From the NCBI GenBank assembly GCA_014762635.1, contig JABURR010000061.1, positions 1 through 64,000 of the forward strand: DNA of 64,000 nt. The letters are read 5' to 3'. A program made the translations under genes and the position numbers. The notes below the pieces were generated by a model that did not search any database, was not told where the DNA came from, and saw nothing but the letters and a program-made list of their open reading frames with translations. This document shows positions 36,271-45,148 of this stretch, piece after piece. This DNA comes from Paracoccaceae bacterium (GTDB taxonomy: Bacteria; Pseudomonadota; Alphaproteobacteria; Rhodobacterales; Rhodobacteraceae). Numbering within the stretch: the first letter of the stretch is position 1; each line of letters opens with the position of its first letter.

Positions 36271-36935
36271 TCGAACTGCGTGGTGTCAGCAAGGGGTACC
36301 GGCTGGGCGGTCACAGGCGGCAGGTGATCGCGCGCATGAGCTTCGCGCTGCCCCCGGGGCGGAACCTTGCGGTGATGGGGCCGAACGGTGCGGGGAAATC
36401 GACGCTTCTGAGGCTGATTTCGGGGGCCGAGGCGCCCGATCGCGGGCGGGTCATCCGCCGCGGGCGTGTCTCGTGGGCGCTGGGTTTCGCGGGCTGCCTG
36501 AACGGGGCGATGACGGGGGTGGACAACATCCGGTTCGTGGCGCGCCTGCACGGGAAGGATCCGCGCTGGATGCAGGCAGAGGTCGCACGCCTGTCGGGCC
36601 TTGGCGCGGAACTGTCGAAACCGGTTCGCAACTATTCCACCGGCATGCGCGCGCGGTTGTCCTTCGGTCTCAGCTTTGCGCTGGAATTCGACCTTTACCT
36701 GATCGACGAGATCCTCGCCGTGGGCGACGCGGCCTTCCAGCGCTGCTGCCACGAGGTGTTCGCCGAACGCCTCGGCTCGGCGCAACTGATCATGGCCTCC
36801 CATTCCGAGGAGACGCTGCGGCGTTACTGCGAGTGCGGCATCTACCTTGCGGGCGGCCAAGCCCAATTCTTCGACAATCTCGACGACCTGTTTTCCATGC
36901 ATCGAGAGGACCGGGCGCTTTCGCTTGCAGGGTAA
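36267..36935 (+). CDS. Polysaccharide ABC exporter ATPase (KpsT/CtrD/BexA type)
   Basis: A 222-residue nucleotide-binding subunit: Walker A GPNGAGKST, capsule-specific GFAGCLNGAMTGVDNIRFVARLHG, signature NYSTGMRARLSFGLSFAL and Walker B LYLIDEILAVGD. Length fits KpsT (about 220). ATGA overlap with the permease gene. An open frame from 35907 that includes this gene is mostly out-of-frame permease and is not used. Confidence 0.88.
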   Translation: MIELRGVSKGYRLGGHRRQVIARMSFALPPGRNLAVMGPNGAGKSTLLRLISGAEAPDRGRVIRRGRVSWALGFAGCLNGAMTGVDNIRFVARLHGKDPRWMQAEVARLSGLGAELSKPVRNYSTGMRARLSFGLSFALEFDLYLIDEILAVGDAAFQRCCHEVFAERLGSAQLIMASHSEETLRRYCECGIYLAGGQAQFFDNLDDLFSMHREDRALSLAG

Positions 36936-37008
36936 GAGGATCTTAAGTCGCGGCTGAAACGGTCGGTCGGCACGTCCACGCGGGAAACTGCACCGAAAGG
37001 CGAAAGGG

Positions 37009-38904
37009 ATGACCCGGCCAATTCTGTCCACCGATCACCGCGCGGCCCCTGCGGCGGTGCCCGACCCGATCGACGTGACGCAGGCGCTTCGGGTGCTTTG
37101 GCGCGACCGGGTCCGGCTGCTGGCGGTACTGGCAGTCTTCCTTGGGCTTGGCACCTATTGCGCCTTCTTCGCGGTGACGCCGCTTTACCAGGCCTCCTCG
37201 GTCGTCATCCTCGACCCGCGAGAGGAACAGGTGCTGGGTCTCGACGGGGTTCTTGGTGGGCTCACGACCGAGAATTCCGTGGTCCGGTCCGAAGTCGAGG
37301 TGATGCGCTCGCGTTCGCTTCTGGGGCAGGTGGTGCGCGACCTTCGGCTTGGTGAGGATCCCGAGTTCAATGGCCGTTTGAAACCGCCCGATCGGATCGC
37401 TGCGCATCTGGCGGCGCTGCGCGGGTGGTTGGGGAGGCCTGTCGCCACGCCCCCGCCACAGACGCGCTTGCAGGGGGAGGCGGCCGCGATCAGTGCGCTT
37501 TCGGATCGGTTGACGGTCGAGAATGTGCCGCTGAGCCTCGTGTTCCGGATTTCGGTCCTGTCCGAGGATCCGGAGAAATCGGCGGCCATCGCGGATGCCA
37601 TCGCGCGGCGCTACGTGCAGGGGCAGCTTGACCTCAAGGCGCAGGCGACGCGGCGCGCGGCCGCCTGGCTCGAGGAACGGGTTGCGGCGCTCCAGGTCGA
37701 GCTGGAAAAGGCCGAGGCGCGGCTTGCCGATTTCAACGGAGAGCATGACCTGATGCCGATCGCCACGCTGCGCGCGATGGAGGAGGCCCTGCGGGAGTTG
37801 AAGGCCAACGGGGCCCCTACCGCCCGGATCGCCGCGCTCGAGGCCGGGATCGACCAGCGCGGCGGGGAGCATGTGACCCTGCAGAACCTCGTGCGCGAGG
37901 TAGAGGCAAGCCGGGGCCTTTATGAACATTTCCTGCTGCGCCTGAAGGAAACGGCGGTGCAGGAAGGCGTGCAGGAAGCCGACAGTCGGATCCTGTCCAA
38001 GGCGGTTCCCCCTCGGATGCCCGAGCGCCCGAGGAAGTCGTTGATCCTGGGGCTGGCGGGGCTGGTCGGGCTGACGCTGGGAAGTGTGCTGGTTCTCTGG
38101 GCCGATGCCGCCACGGATCGGTTCCGAAGCGGCCGGGACTTGGCCGAGCATGTCGCCGTCCCGATCTGGGGTCAGGTCTTGCGCGTACCCGGGCGGGGGT
38201 ATCGCGCGGTGCTGAACCATCTGGCGGACAACCCGGCCTCGGTCGCGGCGGAGTCGCTGCGGAATCTGCGGACGAGCCTGTTTCATGCTCGCCCCGGAGA
38301 CGGGCCCAGGGTGATCCTGGTGACGTCCTCCATGCCGGACGAGGGAAAGACGACGCTGGCCCTTTCCCTGGCGCAAAGCCTCGCGGGGCAGGGCAAGGCG
38401 GTGCTGGTGATCGACGCCGACCTGCGGCGGCCTTCGGTTGGGCGCCTTCTTGATCGGCGCGCGGGTCCGGGTTTGGCCGAGGTGCTGCAGGGCCAGGAGC
38501 CGGAGGCGGCCTTGGTAGACGATCCGCTGACGGGGGCCGCGCTCTTGCCCGCGGGAAATGCGCCAAGGGGGCGGGCGGCGGACCTCTTGACGCTGGATCG
38601 GGTCTCGCAGGTGCTCGGGACGCTGCGCGACAGCCATGACGTGATCCTGATCGACACGCCCCCCGTCCACCTGGTGCCCGACGCGCGCATCCTTGCCAAG
38701 CAGGCCGACGCGATCCTGGTGGCCGTGCGCTGGAACCATACGACGCGGGCACAACTGGAGGAAACCCTTGGCCAACTGGACCTTGGGCGCGATGGCCGTG
38801 CCGGGGTGGCGCTGACCCGCGTGAACCCGCGCGGTGCCCGCAGGTACGATCTGTCCGGCCGGTACGGCGCCTATTCCCGAGCAGCGGGGCGATACTACGG
38901 ATAG
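37009..38904 (+). CDS. Wzc-like polysaccharide co-polymerase with BY-kinase domain
   Basis: A 631-residue fusion of a Wzz chain-length domain (membrane helices about 37-58 and 344-366, periplasmic coiled coil between) and a bacterial tyrosine kinase: Walker A VTSSMPDEGKTTLALSL, Walker A' VLVIDADLRRPSVG, Walker B HDVILIDTPPVHL. The C-terminus has five tyrosines in the last 26 residues (RYDLSGRYGAYSRAAGRYYG), the autophosphorylation cluster. It regulates polymer length and export. 73 bases after the ATPase gene. Confidence 0.88.
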   Translation: MTRPILSTDHRAAPAAVPDPIDVTQALRVLWRDRVRLLAVLAVFLGLGTYCAFFAVTPLYQASSVVILDPREEQVLGLDGVLGGLTTENSVVRSEVEVMRSRSLLGQVVRDLRLGEDPEFNGRLKPPDRIAAHLAALRGWLGRPVATPPPQTRLQGEAAAISALSDRLTVENVPLSLVFRISVLSEDPEKSAAIADAIARRYVQGQLDLKAQATRRAAAWLEERVAALQVELEKAEARLADFNGEHDLMPIATLRAMEEALRELKANGAPTARIAALEAGIDQRGGEHVTLQNLVREVEASRGLYEHFLLRLKETAVQEGVQEADSRILSKAVPPRMPERPRKSLILGLAGLVGLTLGSVLVLWADAATDRFRSGRDLAEHVAVPIWGQVLRVPGRGYRAVLNHLADNPASVAAESLRNLRTSLFHARPGDGPRVILVTSSMPDEGKTTLALSLAQSLAGQGKAVLVIDADLRRPSVGRLLDRRAGPGLAEVLQGQEPEAALVDDPLTGAALLPAGNAPRGRAADLLTLDRVSQVLGTLRDSHDVILIDTPPVHLVPDARILAKQADAILVAVRWNHTTRAQLEETLGQLDLGRDGRAGVALTRVNPRGARRYDLSGRYGAYSRAAGRYYG

Positions 38905-38910
38905 GTTGGC

Positions 38911-41115
38911 TCAGCCCTTCGGGACACCCGCAAGGAACACCTCCAACGCATGAGCCCCGACCGGTTTTTGCAACACGTCGACACGGGCGGCGGCGCAAGC
39001 CGCAGCCACCTCGGCAGAGTGATCGGCCGTCACGATGCGGGCGGGCAGCGGACCGAAGCGCTCTCGCAGGCGCGCGATCACGTCGAGGCCGATTTCATTG
39101 TCGAGCTGGTAGTCGACCAGCAGCGCATCGGGGGCCAACTGGATTTCCTCAAGCAAGGCCAGGGCCTCGTCCCCGCCTGCCACCGCTAGGACCTCGACCC
39201 CCCATGTCTCCAGCAAAAGGGTCATGGCGCTGCGCAATTCCGCGTCGTTCTCCACCAGAAGGATGATGAGCCCCCGCAGGAAGGAGGGCAACTTCAGGTC
39301 CGGTGCAGCGCGCTCGCCGAAACGCGGGCGTATCGGTTTTGCGAGTGGTACCGTGACCGTGAAAACGGTGCCCCGGCCCGGGATCGAACGCAGGCTGAGC
39401 GGATGGCCCAGAAGCGCGCAGGCGCGTTCGACGATGGCCAGACCGAGCCCCAGCCCATCGCCGGCGCTTGCGCGGGCGTTCAGACGCTGGAACTCCTGAA
39501 AGACCTTCTCCTGGTCGTCTTCCGGTATTCCCGGGCCAGTGTCCCACACTTCGAGCCGAAGTGACTTTCCGATCCTGCGAACGCCCACGAGGATCTTTCC
39601 GCTTTCGGTATATCGGATAGCGTTCGAGATCAGATTCTGCAGGATACGCCGGATGTACCGGGCATCGGTCCTGAGCGTCAGATCCGTGGGCCTGACCCGC
39701 AGCTCCAACCCCTTTTGGGCCGCAAGGGGCGCGAATTCATCATCGAGTTGCCGCAGAACCTTGCCGATATCCACCGCCGAGATATCGACGGCCGCCTTGC
39801 CGGATTCCAGTTTCGAGATGTCGAGCAGGGCACCGATCAGATCCTCCGCGCTTGCCAGGGCGTTCTGTGTCTTGTGCACGATTTCCCGGTGGAGCGGATC
39901 TAGGTCCTCGTTCCTGAGCGAAGAGATGTAGAGCTTTGCCGCCGACAGCGGTTGCAGCAGATCGTGGCTGGCAGCCGCCACGAAACGGGACTTGGAAGAA
40001 TTGGCGCGCTCTGCATCGGCCAGTGCGTCCTCGAGATCGAGGGTGCGTTCCAGAACCCGCTGTTCCAGTTCGGACTTCGCGTCCGCCAGGGCCCGCACCG
40101 CCATCCGCTCGGCGGTGATATCTGTGAAACTGATCACGAAGCCCCGGTCGGGAATTTCCTGTGCGAAGACGTCGAGGATTGCCCCGCTCTTGCTCTGTAA
40201 TTCGAAAGAAAGAGGGCGACGGCGTTGCGCCTGATGAACCCAGGCGTCGAACCCGGCCTTATCGATGCCTTTCCCCCCGATGAGGTCCCCGGAAACCTGT
40301 TCGAACAGAAGATCGAAATCGGCGCCCAGGCGAATCCGTCCGGTCGGGATCGAGAGCATTTCGCCGACCTTCTCGTTCCACCCGGCAAGCCGCCGCTCCT
40401 TGTCGAAGATGCACACACCCTGGCCGATATGGTCCAGCGTGGCCCGGATCAGCCGCGCCTGGTCGTCCAGCAGCTTGCCCCGTTCCTGCCGTTCCAGGCG
40501 CACGATATCGGTGACATCCGTCTGCATGATAACGGTCTTGCCGGTCGGCGTGCGATGTTCGCTGACCTGGATCCATCGGTCGTTGCGGGCAGCGACGTTG
40601 AACACTACGTGGCGATCCAGGTGGCGGCGCCTGCGGTCGGCGGCCCACTCCTCGGGCGTGGTTCCGTCGGGCAACACCAGGAAAGCGCTGCGGCTGACCA
40701 GATCCACGTAATCTGGAAATCGCAGCCCCGGGTGTAGGTGTCGCCGGAGGTCGGGCATGTGCATGCCGAAGCGGCTGTTGCACAGGATCAGGGCCTCGTC
40801 GGAATCGAAAAGGGCAAATCCCTCCTGGATCGTCTCGATCGCGTTCGACAGGTCGGCCCGGGCAGTTTCGGCGGCGTTGATCGAATCCGCCAGGCGCCGG
40901 TTGGAGTCGTTGAGCAGGTCGAGGGTGTGTTCCAGGTCCCGGGTCCGGGCCTTGACCTGATCCTCGAGCATCACCGCCCGCTGGAACTGCGCATAGGCCG
41001 CGCCGCCGTCATCGGTTGCCTGTTCCACGCGGCGCATCAGGACTTCGGTGATCTTCAGCAGCTTCTGGTTCTGCCGCTCGGTCGTGTCGGTTGGACTCGT
41101 GAGAGAGGCAACCAT
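38911..41115 (-). CDS. Hybrid sensor histidine kinase with PAS domains and receiver
   Basis: A 734-residue soluble kinase: N-terminal coiled coil (10-95), two PAS-like domains (about 95-205 and 228-345), a second coiled coil, HisKA with His384 in SHDLLQPLSAAKLY, ATPase boxes NLISNAIRYT, DTGPGIPEDDQEKVF and GLGLGLAIVERAC, and a C-terminal receiver with phospho-acceptor Asp in ALLVDYQLDNEIGLD. No membrane helices, so it senses a cytoplasmic signal, perhaps via the FIST protein encoded 4 bases upstream. Together with the response regulator it resembles the ErcS/ErbR- and PedS/PedR-type systems that control PQQ alcohol dehydrogenases. Confidence 0.88.
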   Translation of the reverse strand: MVASLTSPTDTTERQNQKLLKITEVLMRRVEQATDDGGAAYAQFQRAVMLEDQVKARTRDLEHTLDLLNDSNRRLADSINAAETARADLSNAIETIQEGFALFDSDEALILCNSRFGMHMPDLRRHLHPGLRFPDYVDLVSRSAFLVLPDGTTPEEWAADRRRRHLDRHVVFNVAARNDRWIQVSEHRTPTGKTVIMQTDVTDIVRLERQERGKLLDDQARLIRATLDHIGQGVCIFDKERRLAGWNEKVGEMLSIPTGRIRLGADFDLLFEQVSGDLIGGKGIDKAGFDAWVHQAQRRRPLSFELQSKSGAILDVFAQEIPDRGFVISFTDITAERMAVRALADAKSELEQRVLERTLDLEDALADAERANSSKSRFVAAASHDLLQPLSAAKLYISSLRNEDLDPLHREIVHKTQNALASAEDLIGALLDISKLESGKAAVDISAVDIGKVLRQLDDEFAPLAAQKGLELRVRPTDLTLRTDARYIRRILQNLISNAIRYTESGKILVGVRRIGKSLRLEVWDTGPGIPEDDQEKVFQEFQRLNARASAGDGLGLGLAIVERACALLGHPLSLRSIPGRGTVFTVTVPLAKPIRPRFGERAAPDLKLPSFLRGLIILLVENDAELRSAMTLLLETWGVEVLAVAGGDEALALLEEIQLAPDALLVDYQLDNEIGLDVIARLRERFGPLPARIVTADHSAEVAAACAAARVDVLQKPVGAHALEVFLAGVPKG

Positions 41116-41119
41116 CGGA

Positions 41120-42289
41120 TCACCCGGCGTCCGGCGGGAAGATCGCGACGCCGGTCATCGTCTGGTTGACGTGCATCCCGTTGATCTGTTCGCCGTAGGT
41201 GGAAAAACCGATCACCCGATGGTCAGACATGACGCCCGAAATGGAGCGGGTCTGTTGCTTTTCCTGCGCTTCCAGACGCCTCAGGATGCAATCGCAAGCC
41301 AGGATCGCGTCGGGCGTCCGTCCGCCCGAGATGCGCTGAAGCTCTCGCTTCAGGTGGGTTTCCATGTCTTCCGGTTCGGCCAGCGTCAGGACAAGCCCCT
41401 CGTCAATGGCTGAGAAGAAGACCAGGTCACCGTTTTCCATGACCCTCTGGATCGAGCGCACGTGATGCTGCCCGCCGATCCGTACCACCACCGGATGCGC
41501 GGCGAAGGTGAAACTGGTGAGTTGTTCGGGGTCCTTGCCCAAGAGCCGTGCATATTCGCGTGAGGCGGGTTCGGCGTTGATCTCGTGCACGATGCGGCGG
41601 GCCGGGTCCGCCGAGGTCACCACCATGCGCTGTTCGGTTGGTTTGAAGTGGTCAAGGCTGAACACGTGAACGTGGCAGTCCGTCCGCACGAAGGTGATCA
41701 GCGCGGCATCCTCGAACACCTGCCCATCGTGGGAAATCAGCGTTTGCTGGAACCTTGTTCCATCCCCTGCAGAGCCGCCGAACAACGGCATGGACCCAAG
41801 ACCGTTGACGGCGGCGGAGACAAGTTCATCCTCGCGAATGGACAGGCCGTCGATCAGCAGGAAGGCGAATTCGTTGGTCAGGGCCGGGGCCTTTTCCGCA
41901 AGAAGCGATCGGGTTCTGACCATCTGACCCACCAGCTCCTGGCGATCCATGTGCGAGAGGTCGTCGATAATCAGGGTCGAGACCTGAAACCGATCTTCGG
42001 GCAGGGCGATGGCGACGATCTCGGATTCGGTGTAGCCGTCCATTCCGAGTTCGCCCGCTGTGGTGCACCCGATGGTTGTCGAATTTGGAAAAGCCGCACT
42101 CATTTGCTTCACCAGAGCCGGAAAATCCGCCTGCGGCGAGGAAAACACAGCGATCAGCGAAAAGGGCCCATCGCCGAGCATGAGTTTGAGTTCCAAAACG
42201 GGATCCGGCACATCAGCCCGAACCTGAGCCCTTCGGACAAGCCATGTGCTGGCTCCGGAATCGGAGGCAGACAGGAATCCGCCTTCCAT
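41120..42289 (-). CDS. FIST-domain sensory protein
   Basis: A 389-residue protein with FIST_N (about 25-220) and FIST_C (about 225-375) domains; recognisable stretches are STTIGCTTAGELG, LFGGSAGDGTRF and DAILACDCILRRLE. FIST domains are predicted to bind small ligands such as amino acids and are common partners of histidine kinases. Start at 42289 is chosen for its GGGAGG at 7 bases; ATG at 42310 would begin within that region. The gene lies between the response regulator (41-base gap) and the kinase (4 bases), so it is probably part of the same signalling unit. Confidence 0.85.
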   Translation of the reverse strand: MEGGFLSASDSGASTWLVRRAQVRADVPDPVLELKLMLGDGPFSLIAVFSSPQADFPALVKQMSAAFPNSTTIGCTTAGELGMDGYTESEIVAIALPEDRFQVSTLIIDDLSHMDRQELVGQMVRTRSLLAEKAPALTNEFAFLLIDGLSIREDELVSAAVNGLGSMPLFGGSAGDGTRFQQTLISHDGQVFEDAALITFVRTDCHVHVFSLDHFKPTEQRMVVTSADPARRIVHEINAEPASREYARLLGKDPEQLTSFTFAAHPVVVRIGGQHHVRSIQRVMENGDLVFFSAIDEGLVLTLAEPEDMETHLKRELQRISGGRTPDAILACDCILRRLEAQEKQQTRSISGVMSDHRVIGFSTYGEQINGMHVNQTMTGVAIFPPDAG

Positions 42290-42330
42290 TTTCGACCTCC
42301 CAAAATCCATATTGTCTTTTTGGAAAGAAA

Positions 42331-43029
42331 CTATCGCTGCGCCGAGCCGTCTTGCAAGATATTTGCAAAACTCGCTTCCTTGGCGATGAGAACCGCCTGG
42401 GTCCGGCTTTGCACGCCGAGTTTGCGCATGATCGCGGTCACGTGGGCCTTGACGGTGGTTTCAGCGATCGACAGGTCATAGGCGATCTGCTTGTTCAGCT
42501 TGCCCAGACAGATCAGTTGCAGGATCTTCGCCTGTTGCCGCGTCAGTTGCCCTAGCCGGTGCAGCGCTTCGTCCGGGTTGGCGACGCCGCCGGTCTCCGC
42601 GCTGTCGCTGGCCGAATAGTCGTGCGGAAAATGCGGACGACCAGCGGCGATCTCGTCGAAGGCGGCGCGAAAGGTCTCGCGCTGGCTGTGCTTGGGAACG
42701 AAACCGGACGCACCCGCGCGGCGGGCAGCCTCCAGAACCCGCTCGTCCGACATGGAACTGACCACGACGATGGGGGTGTCCTGCGCCACCGACTTCAGTC
42801 GGACAAGACCGTCCAGACCGCTGACGTCGGGGAGGTTGAGATCCAGCAGGATCACGTCGGGATCGAACCCGTCCTCAAGCCGGGATATTCCTTCTTCGAG
42901 GGTGGCCGCGGTCCTGATCTCTTCGATGCCGACGGCGGCCCGCATGGTCATGGACAGGGCATCGCAGAACAGCGGGTGATCGTCGACGATCATCGCGGAA
43001 TTGAGGGTTCTTGTGGCGGTGCTGTCCAT
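42331..43029 (-). CDS. NarL/LuxR-family response regulator (ErbR/PedR/AgmR-like)
   Basis: A 232-residue protein: receiver domain (AMIVDDHPLFCDALSM, phospho-acceptor Asp in VILLDLNLPDVSG, conserved Lys in GFVPKHSQ) and a LuxR-type helix-turn-helix (LTRQQAKILQLICLGKLNKQIAYDLSIAETTVKAH). Regulators of this type control PQQ ethanol dehydrogenases in Pseudomonas. ATG 43029 is chosen; the only upstream in-frame start is TTG 43041. An ACATTGGTC motif lies 76-84 bases upstream. Confidence 0.88.
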   Translation of the reverse strand: MDSTATRTLNSAMIVDDHPLFCDALSMTMRAAVGIEEIRTAATLEEGISRLEDGFDPDVILLDLNLPDVSGLDGLVRLKSVAQDTPIVVVSSMSDERVLEAARRAGASGFVPKHSQRETFRAAFDEIAAGRPHFPHDYSASDSAETGGVANPDEALHRLGQLTRQQAKILQLICLGKLNKQIAYDLSIAETTVKAHVTAIMRKLGVQSRTQAVLIAKEASFANILQDGSAQR

Positions 43030-43104
43030 CGTCGGTTTCAATCGGTTTAGGTCAGGAATGTCCTGAAGTCAAAGTATCAGGGATCGCTGTCCCAAGATAA
43101 TAGC

Positions 43105-43113
43105 ACATTGGTC
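43105..43113. promoter_or_regulatory. ACAWTGGTC motif, copy upstream of the response regulator gene
   Basis: TAGCACATTGGTC read on the plus strand. Related sequences occur at 45049-45057, 51577-51585 and, less well conserved, at 53294-53301 and 60839-60847, each between genes of the alcohol-oxidation region. Candidate site for the LuxR-type regulator. Confidence 0.5.
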
Positions 43114-43138
43114 CTATAAGTGCGGGTCCAAAAAGGAA

Positions 43139-43164
43139 AAAGGCGCGCCCGGGGGCGCGCCTTT
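43139..43164 (-). terminator. Terminator of the PQQ alcohol dehydrogenase gene
   Basis: Stem AAAGGCGCGCC (43139-43149) / GGCGCGCCTTT (43154-43164), followed on the minus strand by TTTTCC. 17 bases after the dehydrogenase stop codon. Same stem as the terminator at 3285-3310. Confidence 0.85.
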
Positions 43165-43180
43165 CTGAAAAGATGATCGA

Positions 43181-44947
43181 TCAGTTGGCGGATGCCAGTT
43201 GCTTGGGCAGCCGGAACGTCCAGACCATGCCGCCCTGGTTGAGGTAGGTCACCTTCTTGGCAACCTCGCCGCCCCAGAGCGGAACCGCGCCGCCCCAGCC
43301 GGACACGACCGAGACATACTGCTCGCCGTTCATCTCCCAGGTGACGGGCTGGCCGACGATGCCCGAGCCGGTCTGGAACGACCATAGTTCCTCGCCGGTC
43401 TCATCATCGAAGGCAATGAACTTGCCTTCAGGCGTGCCGGTGAAGACGAGGCCGCCGGCCGTCGTCATCACGCCACCCCAGAGAGGCGCGTCGTTCTTGA
43501 ACTCCCAGACCCACTCGCCGGTCGTCGGATCGATCGCCTTGAGGCTGCCGATGTGATCCTCGTAGTTCGGCTTGATCGTGAAGCCCGACCCCAGGTAGGC
43601 GGCGCCACGCTTGTAGGTCACCGGCTCGTTCCAGATATCCATGCCCCATTCGTTCGAAGGCACGTAGAACAGGCCCGTCCGCTGGCTGAAGGCCATCGGC
43701 ATCCAGTTCTTGCCACCCAGGAAGGACGGGGAGGCGAAGATCGTCTCGCCCTTGCCGCCGTCGGCAGCCTCGGCCGGGTTGCCCGGACGGTTCTCCTCGA
43801 CGAAGATCGGGCGACCGGTGTCGTCGATGCCTTCCGCCCAGGAGATGTCCTTGACGAACGGCGTCGCCGAGACGAAGGCGCCATCTTCACGGTTGAGAAC
43901 GTAGAAGAAGCCGTTCCGGTCGGCCGTGGCAAAGCGCTTGTTGCCCTGCGCATCGGTGAAGGCCACGACCTCGTTCACGCCGTCATAGTCCCAGCCTTCG
44001 CGCGGGGTGGTCTGGAAGTGCCACTTGATCTCGCCCGTTGCCGGGTCGATGCCCAGTCGGCTTGCGGCATAAAGGTTGTCGCCCGAGTTGTCGTCCTTGG
44101 GCTCGCCCGCGTCGCGCAGCCAGCTGTTCCAGGGGGCGGGGTTGCCCGCGCCGAAGACCAGCGTGTCGGTCTCCCCGTCGTAGGAGCCGCCAAGCCAGGT
44201 CGCGCCGCCGCCGGTCTTCCACATGTCGCCCGGCCAGGTGGCGTTGAGCGTGCCGGTCATGGTGCTTTCCTGGCCATTCAGCGTGCCCATGTGCCCTTCG
44301 ATCACCGGGCGGGTCCAGACCAGTTCTCCGGTCTCGGCGTCGCGCGCCTGAACTTCACCCACGATCCCGAATTCCCCGCCGGAGTTGCCGGTGATGACCA
44401 GCCCGTTCACGATCAGCGGCGCGGCGGTGTAGCTGTATCCGGCCTTGTAGTCGGCGATCTTCTTGTTCCAGACCACGTCGCCGGTCTTAAGGTTCAGCGC
44501 CACGATACGGGCATCGAGCGTGCCGAAATAGATGTTGTCGCCGTAGATCGCCGCTCCGCGGTTTACCACGTCGCAGCAGGGCAGGATGCCTTCGGGAAGA
44601 CGCGCATCATATTGCCACAGTTCGTCGCCGGTCTGCACGTCGATCGCGTAGAGGCGCGAGTAGGAGCCGGTGATGTACATCACGCCGTCATAGATCAGCG
44701 GCTGGGTTTCCTGGCCGCGCTGCTTCTCGCCGCCGAGACTGAAGGCCCAGGCCGGAACCAGGTTCTGCACATTGTCCTTGTTGAGCGTGTCGAGCGGGCT
44801 GTAGCGCTGCAGATGCCGCCCCATGCCGTTCGTCACCACCTGTGAGGTGATGGTCTGGTCGTTCGCCAGATCGTCCTCCGTCACGCCGGCCTGTGCGCCC
44901 GTTGACGCCATCAGGCCGATCGTCACGGCTACCAAGAAGCGGTTCAT
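43181..44947 (-). CDS. PQQ-dependent alcohol dehydrogenase, predicted lanthanide-dependent (ExaF/PedH-like)
   Basis: Periplasmic eight-bladed quinoprotein that oxidises primary alcohols, passing electrons to a c-type cytochrome. The 588-residue precursor has a signal peptide (residues 1-20, ending GAQA), the vicinal disulfide Cys124-Cys125 in [11 protein letters not shown], several W-docking repeats, and the catalytic Asp320 in [10 protein letters not shown]. Asp322, two residues after it, is the extra ligand found in lanthanide enzymes (XoxF, PedH, ExaF); calcium enzymes have a non-acidic residue there. Start ATG 44947 has GGGAGG at 7 bases. A terminator follows. It closely resembles ethanol-type dehydrogenases, but methanol or longer alcohols cannot be excluded. 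Confidence 0.87.
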   Translation of the reverse strand: MNRFLVAVTIGLMASTGAQAGVTEDDLANDQTITSQVVTNGMGRHLQRYSPLDTLNKDNVQNLVPAWAFSLGGEKQRGQETQPLIYDGVMYITGSYSRLYAIDVQTGDELWQYDARLPEGILPCCDVVNRGAAIYGDNIYFGTLDARIVALNLKTGDVVWNKKIADYKAGYSYTAAPLIVNGLVITGNSGGEFGIVGEVQARDAETGELVWTRPVIEGHMGTLNGQESTMTGTLNATWPGDMWKTGGGATWLGGSYDGETDTLVFGAGNPAPWNSWLRDAGEPKDDNSGDNLYAASRLGIDPATGEIKWHFQTTPREGWDYDGVNEVVAFTDAQGNKRFATADRNGFFYVLNREDGAFVSATPFVKDISWAEGIDDTGRPIFVEENRPGNPAEAADGGKGETIFASPSFLGGKNWMPMAFSQRTGLFYVPSNEWGMDIWNEPVTYKRGAAYLGSGFTIKPNYEDHIGSLKAIDPTTGEWVWEFKNDAPLWGGVMTTAGGLVFTGTPEGKFIAFDDETGEELWSFQTGSGIVGQPVTWEMNGEQYVSVVSGWGGAVPLWGGEVAKKVTYLNQGGMVWTFRLPKQLASAN

Positions 44948-45020
44948 CGTTTCCTCCCTAAGCATTTTCATTTTATCGCCGAACTGCCCGCAAGAGGGGC
45001 TTCCCGGCAGGGCTTCATTA

Positions 45021-45057
45021 TTGTCGCGCGACAAATCCCCGAAATTGCACAATGGTC
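45021..45057. promoter_or_regulatory. Divergent promoter region: palindrome TTGTCGCGCGACAA and ACAATGGTC motif
   Basis: A perfect 14-bp palindrome at 45021-45034 is followed by TTGCACAATGGTC (motif at 45049-45057). CGACAAAT at the right end of the palindrome recurs at 45128-45135, just before the start of the divergent transporter gene. The 201-bp interval must drive both the dehydrogenase and the binding-protein gene. Confidence 0.5.
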
Positions 45058-45148
45058 GTAAGATGGGCGCATACGGCTTGGCCTTTAGTCGTATTTCCGG
45101 CGCCTTCGTGCTTGGCCATCATGCTGCACGACAAATTGGGAGGTTCTC

